From: an uncultured Dehalococcoidia bacterium
GTDB taxonomy: Bacteria > Chloroflexota > Dehalococcoidia > Lucifugimonadales > UBA3495
Reading direction: 5' to 3'
Length of the DNA: 64,000 nucleotides
Assembly (NCBI GenBank): GCA_958296385.1
Contig: OY282494.1
Location: 1,645,537 to 1,709,536, forward strand
Notes under the pieces: model-generated
Seen by the model: only the letters and a program-made list of their open reading frames with translations
The model's database searches: none
What the model was told of the DNA's origin: nothing
Made by a program: the position numbers and the translations under genes
Part shown: positions 7,813 to 19,800 of the stretch, piece by piece
Layout of the letters: each line of letters opens with the position of its first letter
How positions within the stretch are numbered: the stretch's first letter is position 1

Positions 7813-10800
7813 TTACGCCCCGGCCGGCGTGGAATCGCTTTCCGGGATGATGCCCCCCGCCGGCCGGCCAATCCCCAGCCGCCGGCGGTTCCTGACGGCC
7901 AGGGCAGCCACCACGACGACGAGCAGCAGCGCCAGCAGCATCCACCAGAGCGGGCTAACGCCGGCGTCCGGCGCGGACGGCGGCGCCTTTGACGGCACGG
8001 CGGCCGGCGAGGGAGTAGGCTCCGGCGTTGGGGCGAGCGCGGCGGCGGCCGGCATCGGAGTAGGCGTCGCCGGTGCCAGTGCGAGCGGCGGTTCCGGCGT
8101 GGCAGCCGGTGCCGGAGTTGCGGCCGGCGTCGGCGGCGTCGCGGTCGGCGTTGGTGTCGGCAGTGCCGGAGTCGGCGCAGGAGTCGGCGCTGGCGCAGCG
8201 GCGGGCGCGGATGCGACAGCGGACGACGACGGTATGGTTGGCTCCGGCGTAGTCGGCTCCGGCGCCGGCGTCAGCAGCAGCGGCGGCTTAGTCGGCTCAT
8301 CGGGTTCCATAATAGTTATGTAGAAACTGATTGACGCCGTTGCGCCCATCTCGTCGGTGACGCTGTACGTGAATTGGGTTGTGGGCAGGGCTATTTGCGG
8401 ACTGCCGGTAATGATGGCCCCGGGCACTGCGTCTTCGGCCACCCCGGGGGCCAGCGCGGGGCTAAGGGCGTAGGTAGGCGTGCCAACGGCCACCCCGGGG
8501 GGCAGCGCGGGGCTAAGGGCGTAGGTAAGCGTGCCAACGCCGCCGGTAGCCGGTGGCAGCGTGAACGGGTCAATCGCCCGGTGCTGCATCCAGAACTTGT
8601 CCCCCACCGTACCGGAGAACGCCAGCGGCAAAACCTTTTGCCCATCATCCTCGTCATCGTCCTTCGGAGGAACCAGCGTTGACGGCGGAGCCGCCACTGC
8701 GCCCACCTTTATCGTAAAAGTGAGCTGCGCCGCATCGCCATCGCCATCGGTGACTTTCCAAGTGTAAGTAGTAGCCGACTGCTGGCCCGACGGCGTGCCG
8801 CTGATGCGATGGCTGGCATCCTTGCTCACGCCCGACGGCAGCGACGGACTAAGCGCGTAAGTCAACAAACCATCGCCGCCGGTAGCAGTCGGCAAGGTGA
8901 ACGCCGTTATCGCCTGACGCTGCGTCCAAGTCTGATCGCCGATGGTTGCCGAGAACGACGGCGCAAGGTCTTGCGCGATGGTAATGGTAAAGGTTAGTTG
9001 GGCAGTATCACCATCGGCATCGGTAGCCGTCCAAGTGTAGGTGGCAGCCGACTGATGTCCCGACGGCGTGCCACTGATGCGGTGGCCGGCGTCCTTGCTC
9101 ACGCCGGCGGGTAGCGATGGGCTAAGCGTGTAAGTCAACGAACCATCGCCGCCGGTAGCAGTAGGCAGAGTGAACGCCGTCATCGCCTGCCGCTGCGTCC
9201 ATGCGCGGTTGGCGATGGTCGTCGAGAACGACGGGGATAGGTCTTGGGCAATGGTTATGGTGAATGTCAACTCCACCGCGTCGCCGTCGGCATCGGTGGC
9301 TTTCCAGGTGTAGGTGGTAGCCGACTGGTAACCCGACGGCGTGCCGCTGATGCGGTGGCTGGCGTTCTTACTTACACCCGATGGCAGCGACGGGCTAAGC
9401 GTGTAAGTCAACAAACCATCGCCGCCCGTTGCCGTCGGCAGGGTGAACGCCGTTATCGCCCGCCGCTGCGTCCAAGTCTTATCGGCAATAGTCGCTGCAC
9501 CGAACGATGGGGACAAATCCTCTGCTATGGTGATGGTGAAAGTTAGCTGCGCCGTATCGCCATCGCCATCGGTAGCCTTCCAAGTGTAAGTGGTGGCAGT
9601 CTGGTGGTCCGACGGCGTACCGCTGATGCGGTGACTGGCGCTCTTGCTTACGCCGGCCGGCAGCGACGGGCTGAGCGTGTAGGTCAACAAACCATCGCCG
9701 CCGGTTGCCGTCGGCAAGGTGAACGCCGTTATCGCCTGGCGCTGCGTCCATGTCTTATCAGCGATGGTTGCCGAGAACGACGGCGCAAGGTCTTGGGCGA
9801 TGGTTATGGTGAATGTCAACTCCACCGCATCGCCATCGGCATCGGTGGCTTTCCAGGTGTAGGTGGTAGCCCCCTGGTAACCCGTCGGCGTGCCGCTGAC
9901 GCTGAACGTGGTGGTGGCTACGCCGTCGGGCAGCGCCGGGCTTAGCGCGTAAGTCAACGAACCATCGCCGCCAGTAGCAGTCGGCAAGGTGAAGGCCGTT
10001 ATCGCCTGCCGCTGCGTCCACGTCTTATCGGCGATAGTCGTCGAGAACGTCGGGGATAGGTCTTGGGCGATGGTTATGGTAAAGGTCAACTCCGCCGCAT
10101 CGCCATCGCCATCGGTAGCCGTCCAAGTGTAGGTGGTTGCGGACTGGTGGCCCGTCGGCGTACCGCTGATGCGGTGATTGTCATCCTTGCTAACCCCGGC
10201 GGGCAGAGCCGGGCTAAGCGCGTAAGTCAGGTCACCATCGCCGCCCGTCGCCGTCGGCAAGGTGAACGCCGTTACCGCCTGCCGCTGCGTCCACGTCTTA
10301 TCGGCGATGGTTGCCGAGAACGACGGCGCAAGGTCTTGGGCGATGGTTATGGTGAAGGTCAACTCCACCGCATCGCCATCGGCATCGGTAGCTTTCCAGG
10401 TGTAGGTGGTAGCAGTTTGGTGCCCCGTCGGCGTGCCACTCACCCGATGGCTGGCGTTCTTGCTTACGCCCGCAGGCAGCGATGGGCTGAGGCTGTAAGT
10501 CAACGAACCATCACCGCCGGTTGCCGTGGGCAGGGTGAACGCCGTTATCGCCTGCCGCTGCGTCCACGTCTTATCGGCTATGGTCGCTGCGCCGAAGGAT
10601 GGGGACATATCCTCGGCTATGGTGATGGTGAAAGTTAGCTGCGCCGCATCCCCATCAGCATCGGTGGCTTTCCAGGTGTAGGTGGTAGCCCCCTGGTAAC
10701 CCGTCGGCGTGCCGCTGACGCTGAACGTGGTGGTGGCTACGCCGTCGGGCAGCGCCGGGCTTAGCGTGTAAGTCAGCGTGCCGTCGCCGCCGGTTGCCGT

Positions 10801-13800
10801 TGGCAGGGTGAACGCCGTTATCGCCTGCCGCTGCGTCCACGTCTTATCGCCGATGGTCGTTGAGAACGACGGCACCAAGTCCTCAGCAATGGTTATGGTA
10901 AAGGTCAACTCCACCGCATCGCCATCGGCATCGGTTGCCGTCCAAGTGTAAGTGGCAGCCGACTGATGGCCCGTCGGTGTGCCGCTGATGCGGTGGCTGG
11001 CGCTCTTGCTTACGCCGGCCGGCAGCGATGGGCTAAGCGTGTAAGTCAACGAACCATCGCCGCCGGTTGCCGTTGGCAGGGTGAACGCGGTTATCGCTTG
11101 GCGCTGTGTCCACGTCTTATCGGCGATGGTCGTCGCGAACGTCGGGGACAGGTCGGCGGCGATCGTGACGTGGAAGGTCAACGAATTCTCGCTGCCGTGT
11201 GCGTCGGTCACCGTCCACGTGTATTCCGTCCGGGACAGCGCCGCGCTTGGAGTGCCGCTAATCACGCCGGTGGATGCGTCGCGGGTTACGCCGGCGGGCA
11301 GCGCCGGGCTGAGGGTGTAGGTCAACAAACCGTTGCCGCCGTTTGCGATGGGCAGGTAGAACGCGGTTATCGCCTGGCGCTGCGTCCAGGATTTATCCTC
11401 TACCGTATGGGACCAGAGCAGAGGCGTGTTCTCCACGTCCGAAGGGGGATCCGCTGGCGGCTGGATCACCAATGCGACCACCTGCAGCCGGAAGGTCAGG
11501 CTTGCCGTGTCGCCGTCGGCGTCCGTTGCCGTCCAGGTGTACTCCGTCCGCGCCTGGTACGCAATCGGAGTACCGCTCACGCTAAACGGGGTCGTCGTTG
11601 CCACGGTTACGCCAGCGGGCAGCGCCGGGGCGAGCGCGTAAGTCAGACTGCCATCGCCGCCGGTAGCCAGCGGCAGGTCGAAGCTATCGATTGCAAAGTC
11701 CTTCGTATAGTACTGGTTGGGTATAGACTGCGCGCCAAAAGACGGCACGCCATCCACGCTGATATTGAACGTCAGACTAGCCGTATCGCCGTCCGCGTCC
11801 GTAACCGTCCAAGTGTACAGCGTCCGCGCCAGCTGCACGCCAGGCGCCCCACTAACCACGCGGGTAGCAGAATCCCGACTAACACCGGCCGGCAGCGCCG
11901 GACTGAGCGTGTAAGCCAGCGAACCATCGCCGCCGGTAGCAGCCGGCAAAGTAACAGCGGTTATCCGGTCATACTGCGTCCAGGACTGATTGCCGATAGA
12001 CAGCGCGCCAAAGGACGGCGCCAGGTCTGCCGCAATGGCGATGGTAAAAGTAAGCTCCGCCGCATCACCATCAGCATCGGTAGCCTTCCAAGTATAAGTA
12101 GCAGCCGACTGGTAACCCGTAGGCGTGCCGCTAATACGATGGCTGCCATCCTTGCTCACGCCCGATGGCAGTGCCGGGCTGAGGGCATAGGTGAGACTGC
12201 CATCGCCGCCGGTTGCAGTCGGCAAGGTGAACGCCGTTACCGCCTGCCGCTGCGTCCAAGTTTGGTTGGCGATGCTTGTTGAGAACGACGGAGACAAATC
12301 CTCAGCGATGGTTATGGTAAAAGTGAGCTCGGCGGCATCGCCATCAGCGTCAGTAGCCTTCCAAGTGTAAGTGGTAGCCGACTGGTAACCCGTCGGCGTG
12401 CCGCTGACTTCGTGGCTGGCGTTCTTAGTTACGCCGGCGGGCAGCGTTGGGCTGATGGTGTAAGTCAGGCTGCCATCGCCGCCGGTAGCAGTGGGCAACG
12501 TGAAAGCCGTTATCGCCTGCCGCTGCGTCCAAGTCTTATCGGCAATAGTCGCTGCGCCGAACGATGGGGACAAATCCTCGGCTATGGTGATGGTGAAGGT
12601 TAGTTGGGACGCATCCCCATCAGCATCGGTAGCCTTCCACGTGTAGGTGGTAGCCGTCTGGTGGCCCGTCGGCGTACCGCTGATGCGGCGGCTGGCGTTT
12701 TTCGTTACGCCGGCGGGCAGTGCCGGGCTGAGCGTGTAGGTCAACGAACCATCGCCGCCGGTTGCGGTGGGCAAGGTGAACGCCGTTACCGCCTGCCGCT
12801 GCGTCCAAGTTTGGTTGGCGATGGTCGTTGAGAACGACGGAGACAAGTCCTCGGCGATGGTTATCGAGAAAGTGAGCTCGGCGGCGTCGCCATCGGCATC
12901 GGTAGCCTTCCAAGTGTAGGTGGTAGCCGACTGGTAACCCGTCGGCGTGCCGCTTACCTCGTGGCTGCCATCCTTGCTCACGCCGGCGGGCAGCGCCGGA
13001 CTAAGCGCGTAAGTCAACGAACCATCGCCGCCGGTTGCCGTTGGCAAGGTGAACGCGGGTATCTGCTGGTTCTGCGTCCACGTTTGGTTGGCGATGGTTG
13101 TTGAGAACGACGGGGACAAGTCCTCGGCGATAGTTATGGTGAATGTCAACTCCACCGCATCCCCATCAGCATCGGTAGCCTTCCAAGTGTAGGTGGCAGC
13201 CGACTGGTAACCCGTCGGCGTACCACTGACCCGGTGGCTGGCATCCTTGCTAACGCCGGCGGGCAGCGACGGGCTAAGCGCGTAAGTCAACGAACCATCG
13301 CCGCCAGTTGCCGTCGGCAGCGTGAACGCAGTTATCGCCTGCCGCTGTGTCCACGTCTGGTTGGCGATGGATTCTGAGCCGAACGACGGCGCAAGGTCTT
13401 GGGCTATGGTGATGGTGAAGGTTAATTGGGCGGTATCGCCATCAGCGTCGGTGGCCTTCCAGATGTAGGTGTTAGCGGATTGGTAACCTGTCGGCGTGCC
13501 GCTCACACGATGGCTAGCATCCTTACTCACCCCGCTGGGCAACGCCGGGCTGAGGCTGTAAGTCAGGCTGCCATCCCCGCCGGTTGCCGTTGGCAGTGTG
13601 AAAGCCGTTATCGCCTGCCGCTGCGTCCACGTCTTATCAGCAAGGGTTGTTGAGAACGTTGGCGCGCGGTCTTGGGCGATGGTTATGGTGAAGGTTAGTT
13701 GGGCGGTATCGCCATCAGCGTCGGTAGCTTTCCAGGTGTAGGTGTTAGCGGATTGGTAGCCCGTCGGTGTGCCGCTCACACGGTGGCTAGCATCCTTGCT

Positions 13801-16800
13801 CACCCCGCTGGGCAACGCCGGGCTGAGGCTGTAAGTCAGGCTGCCATCCCCGCCGGTAGCCGTCGGCAGCGTGAACGCGGCTATCTGCCGGTTCTGCGTC
13901 CACGTTTGGTTGGCGATGGTCGTCGAGAATGACGGGGACAAGTCCTCTGCGATGGTAATGGTAAAGGTTAGTTGGGCCGTGTCGCCATCGCCATCGGTAG
14001 CCTTCCAAGTGTAGGTGGTAGCAGTCTGGTGCCCCGTCGGTGTGCCGCTGATACGGTGGCTATTATCCTTGCTTACGCCGGCGGGCAGCGAGGGGCTAAG
14101 CGCGTAAGTCAACGAACCATCGCCGCCGGTTGCGGTGGGCAGGGTGAACGCCGTTACCGCCTGTCGCTGCGTCCAAGTCTTATCGGCGATGGTCGTCGAG
14201 AACGACGGCGCAAGGTCTTGGGCTATGGTTATGGTAAAGGTCAACTCCACCGCATCCCCATCAGCATCGGTAGCCTTCCAAGTGTAAGTGGTGGCACTCT
14301 GATGGCCCGTCGGTGTACCACTCACCCGGTGGCTTGCATCCTTGCTTACGCCAGCCGGCAGCGCCGGGCTAAGCGCATAAGTCAACAAACCATCGCCGCC
14401 GGTAGCCGTCGGCAAGGTGAACGCGGTTATCGCCTGCCGCTGCGTCCAAGTCTTATCGGCAATAGTCGTTGAGAACGACGGCGCCAAGTCCTCGGCAATG
14501 GTTATGGTAAAGGTCAACTCCACCGCATCCCCATCAGCGTCGGTAGCCTTCCACGTGTAGGTAGCGGCAGTCTGGTGGCCCGTCGGTGTGCCACTTACCT
14601 CGTGGCTGGCATCCTTGCTTACGCCGGCCGGTAGCGATGGGCTGAGCGCGTAAGTCAACAAACCATCGCCGCCGGTAGCAGTTGGCAAGGTGAACGCCGT
14701 TATCGCCTGCCGCTGCGTCCAAGTCTTATCGGCAATGGTCGTCGAGAACGACGGCGCCAAATCCTCAGCAATGGTTATGGTGAACGTCAACTCCGCCGCA
14801 TCGCCATCAGCATCCGCAGCCTTCCAAGTGTAAGTGGTGGCCGCTTGGTAACCCGTCGGCGTACCGCTGATGCGGTGGCTGGCGTTTTTCGTTACGCCGG
14901 CGGGCAGTGCCGGGCTGAGCGTGTAGGTCAACGACCCATCGCCGCCGGTTGCCGTCGGCAGTGTGAAGGCGGGTATCTGCCGGTTCTGCGTCCACGTCTG
15001 GTTGGCGATGGTTGTTGAGAACGACGGGGACAAGTCCTCAGCAATGGTTATGGTGAACGTCAACTCCGCCGCATCGCCATCGGCATCCGTAGCTTTCCAG
15101 GTGTAGGTGGTAGCCCCTTGGTAATCCGTCGGCGTGCCACTTACCCGGTGGTTGCCATCCTTGCTTACGCCAGCCGGCAGCGATGGGCTAAGCGCGTAAG
15201 TCAACGAACCATCGCCGCCGGTAGCAGTCGGCATCGTGAACGCCGTTATCGCCTGGCGTTGCGTCCACGTCTGGTTGGCGATGGTCGTCGAGAACGACGG
15301 CGCCAAATCCTCGGCGATGGTTATGGTAAAGGTCAACTCCAACGCATCGCCATCAGAATCGGTAGCTTTCCAGGTGTAGGTGGTAGCCGACTGGTAACCC
15401 GTCGGCGTGCCGCTAATGCGATGGCCGGCGTTCCTGCTCACCCCGGCCGGCAGCGCCGGGCTGAGGGCGTAGGTGAGGCTGCCATCGCCGCCGGTTGCCG
15501 TGGGCAGCGTGAACGCGGTTATCGCCTGGCGTTGCGTCCACGTCTGGTTGGCGATGGTCGTCGAGAACGACGGCGCCAAATCCGCGGCGATGGTTATGGT
15601 GAACGTCAACTCCGCCGCATCCCCATCAGCATCGGTAGCCTTCCAGGTGTAAGTGGTGGCAGTCTGATGGCCCGTCGGAGTACCGCTGACTTCGTGGCTG
15701 GCATCCTTGCTAACCCCGGCGGGCAGCGATGGGCTAAGCGCGTAAGTCAACAAACCATCGCCGCCGGTAGCCGTCGGCAAGGTGAACGCCGTTATCGCCT
15801 GCCGCTGCGTCCAAGTCTTATCGGCAATGGTCGTCGAGAACGTCGGTGACAAATCCTCGGCAATGGTTATGGTGAACGTCAACTCCACCGCATCGCCGTC
15901 AGCGTCCGTAGCCTTCCAGGTGTAGGTGGTGGCAGTCTGGTGGCCCGTTGGCGTGCCACTCACCCGGTGGCTGGCATCCTTGCCTACGCCGGCGGGCAGC
16001 GATGGGCTGAGCGCATAAGTCAACAAACCATCGCCGCCGGTAGCCGTCGGCAAGGTGAAAGCCGTTACCGCCTGCCGCTGCGTCCAAGTCTTATCGGCAA
16101 TGGTCGCTGCGCCGAACGATGGGGACAAATCCTCTGCTATGGCGATGGTGAAGGTGAGTTGGGACGCATCACCATCAGCGTCGGTAGCCTTCCACGTGTA
16201 GGTGGTAGCGGTCTGGTGGCCCGTCGGCGTGCCGCTGATGCGGTGGCTGGCGTTCTTGCTCACGCCGGCGGGCAGCGTCGGGCTCAGCGCATAAGTCAAC
16301 GAACCATCGCCGCCGGTTGCCGTAGGCAGCGTGAACGCCGTTATCGCTTGGTTCTGCGTCCAAGTCTTATCGGCAATGGTCGTCGAGAACGACGGTGCCA
16401 AATCCTCGGCAATGGTTATGGTAAAGGTCAACTCAACCGCATCCCCATCAGCGTCGGTAGCCTTCCAAGTGTAGGTAGCGGCAGTCTGGTAACCCGTCGG
16501 CGTGCCGCTTACCTCGTGGTTGGCATCCTTGCTAACCCCAGCGGGTAGCGCCGGGCTAAGCGCGTAAGTCAACGTACCATCGCCGCCGGTTGCGGTTGGC
16601 AAGGTGAAAGCCGTTATCGCCTGGTTCTGCGTCCACGTTTGGTTGGCGATGGTCGTTGAGAACGACGGGGACAAGTCCTCAGCTATGGTAATGGTAAAGG
16701 TTAGTTGGGACGCATCCCCATCAGCGTCGGTAGCCTTCCAGGTGTAGGTGGTAGCCGACTGGTAGCCCGTCGGTGTGCCGCTGATGCGGTGGCTGGCGTT

Positions 16801-19800
16801 CTTAGTTACGCCGGCGGGCAGATCCGGGCTGAGCGTGTAGGTCAACGAACCATCGCCGCCCGTTGCCGTCGGCAGCGTGAAGGCGGGTACCTGCTGGTTC
16901 TGCGTCCACGCCTTATCGGTGATGGTTGTTGAGAACGTTGGCGCCCGGTCTTGGGCGATGGTTATGGTAAAGGTCAACTCCACCGCATCCCCATCAGCAT
17001 CGGTAGCCGTCCAAGTGTAGGTGGTGGCAGTCTGGTAACCCGTCGGCGTGCCGCTTACCTCATGGCTACCATCCTTGCTAACGCCAGCCGGCAACGCCGG
17101 GCTAAGCGCGTAAGTCAACGAACCATCGCCGCCGGTAGCCGTCGGCAAGGTGAACGCGGTTACCGCCTGCCGCTGCGTCCAGGTCTTATCGGCAATGGTC
17201 GTCGAGAACGACGGCGCCAAATCCTCAGCAATGGCTATGGTAAATGTCAACTCGACCGCATCCCCATCAGCGTCGGTAGCCTTCCAAGTGTAGGTGGCAG
17301 CCGTCTGGTGCCCCGTCGGCGTGCCACTGATGCGATGGCTGCCATCCTTGCTCACCCCGTCGGGCAGAGCCGGGCTAAGCGCGTAAGTCAACGAGCCATC
17401 GCCGCCGGTTGCGGCGGGCAGCGTGAACGCGGTAATCGCCTGGCGCTGCGTCCAAGTTTGGTTGTCTATGGACTGCGATCCGAAGGATGGCGCCAAGTCT
17501 TGGGCGATGGTTATGGTGAAGGTTATCTGGGCGGCGTCGCCATCAACGTCGGTAGCCTTCCAAGTGTAGGTGGCAGCCGTCTGGTGCCCCGTCGGCGTGC
17601 CGCTCACCCGGTGGCTGCCATCCTTGCTTACGCCAGCGGGCAGCGATGGGCTGAGTGCGTAGGTCAACGAACCATCGCCGCCGGTTGCCGTCGGCAGCGT
17701 GAACGCCGTTATCGCCTGCCGCTGCGTCCAAGTCTTATCGGCGATGGTCGTCGAGAACGACGGCGCCAAGTCCTCGGCAATGGTTATGGTAAAGGTCAAC
17801 TCCACCGCATCGCCATCAGCGTCGGTAGCTTTCCAAGTGTAGGTGGTAGCGGATTGGTAGCCCGTCGGCGTGCCGCTCACACGGTGGCTAGCATCCTTGC
17901 TCACCCCGCTGGGCAACGCCGGGCTGAGGCTGTAAGTCAAGGTACCATCGCCGCCAGTTGCCGTCGGCAGCGTGAACGCCGTTATCGCCCGCCGCTGCGT
18001 CCAAGTTTGGTTGGCAATGGTCGTCGAGAACGACGGCGCCAAATCCTCGGCAATGGTTATGGTAAAGGCCAACTCCACCGCATCCCCATCGCCATCGGTA
18101 GCCTTCCAAGTGTAGGTGGTGGCCCCCTGGTAGCCGGTGGGCGTGCCGCTTACCCTATGGCTGCTATCCTTGCTTACGCCAGCCGGCAGCGATGGGCTAA
18201 GCGCGTAAGTCAACGAACCATCGCCGCCGGTTGCGGTGGGCAGGGTGAACGCGGTTACCGCCTGCCGCTGCGTCCAAGTCTTGTCGGCGATGGTCGTCGA
18301 GAACGACGGCGCCAAATCCTCGGCTATGGTTATGGTGAACGTCAACTCTACCGCATCGCCATCAGCATCCGTAGCCTTCCAAGTGTAGGTGGCAGCCGTC
18401 TGGTGGCCCGTCGGCGTACCGCTCACCCGGTGGCTGGCATCCTTGCTTACGCCAGCCGGCAGCGATGGGCTAAGCGCGTAAGTCAACAAACCATCGCCGC
18501 CGGTAGCAGTCGGCAAGGTGAACGCTGTTACCGCCTGTCGCTGCGTCCAAGTCTTATCGGCAATAGTCGTCGAGAACGACGGCGCCAAATCCTCTGCTAT
18601 GGTTATGGTAAAGGTCAACTCCACCGCATCGCCATCAGCATCGGTAGCTTTCCAAGTGTAGGTGGTAGCCGCCTGGTAACCCGTCGGCGTACCCGTCACC
18701 CGGTGGCTGGCATCCTTGCTAACCCCGGCGGGCAGCGATGGACTAAGCGCGTAAGTCAACAAACCATCGCCGCCGGTTGCCGTCGGCAGCGTGAACGCCG
18801 TTATCGCCTGCCCTTGCGTCCAAGTCCGGTTGGCGATGGTCGTTGAGAACGTAGGGGATAGGTCTTGGGCAATGGTTATGGTGAAGGTGTGCTGCGCCGT
18901 ATCGCCATCGCCATCGGTTGCCGTCCAAGTGTAGGTGGTGGCCCCCTGGTAGCCGATGGGCGTGCCGCTTACCCTATGGCTGCTATCCTTGCTTACGCCA
19001 GCCGGCAGCGATGGGCTAAGCGCGTAAGTCAACGAACCATCGCCGCCGGTTGCGGTGGGCAGGGTGAACGCGGTTACCGCCTGCCGCTGCGTCCAAGTCT
19101 TGTCGGCGATGGTCGTCGAGAACGACGGCGCCAAATCCTCGGCTATGGTTATGGTGAACGTCAACTCTACCGCATCGCCATCAGCATCCGTAGCCTTCCA
19201 AGTGTAGGTGGCAGCCGTCTGGTGGCCCGTCGGCGTACCGCTCACCCGGTGGCTGGCATCCTTGCTTACGCCAGCCGGCAGCGATGGGCTAAGCGCGTAA
19301 GTCAACAAACCATCGCCGCCGGTAGCAGTCGGCAAGGTGAACGCTGTTACCGCCTGTCGCTGCGTCCAAGTCTTATCGGCAATAGTCGTCGAGAACGACG
19401 GCGCCAAATCCTCTGCTATGGTTATGGTAAAGGTCAACTCCACCGCATCGCCATCAGCATCGGTAGCCTTCCAAGTGTAGGTGCTGGCAGTCTGGTGGCC
19501 CGTCGGCGTACCGCTTACCTCGTGGCTACCATCCTTGCTTACGCCGGCGGGCAACGCCGGGCTAATCGCGTAAGTCAACGTACCATCACCGCCGGTAGCA
19601 GTCGGCAAAGTGAACGCCGTTATCGCCTGTCGCTGCGTCCAAGTCTTATCGGCAGTGGTCGTCGAGAACGACGGCGCCAAGTCCTCAGCAATGGTTATGG
19701 TAAAGGTCAACTCCACCGCATCCCCATCGCCATCCGTAGCCTTCCAAGTGTAAGTAGAAGCTGTCTGGTAACCTGTCGGCGTACCGCTGATGCGGTGGCT

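Noticed and set aside
7820..8000. Search for an LPXTG or other sortase motif at the C-terminus of the giant protein
   Set aside because: None seen; the end is a membrane helix plus basic tail only.
16951..18846. Long plus-strand open frame (631 codons) and many others opposite the giant gene
   Set aside because: It is the repetitive shadow of the Ig array in an antisense frame (Arg/Gly-rich, periodic at the repeat length) with no recognisable fold or ribosome site.
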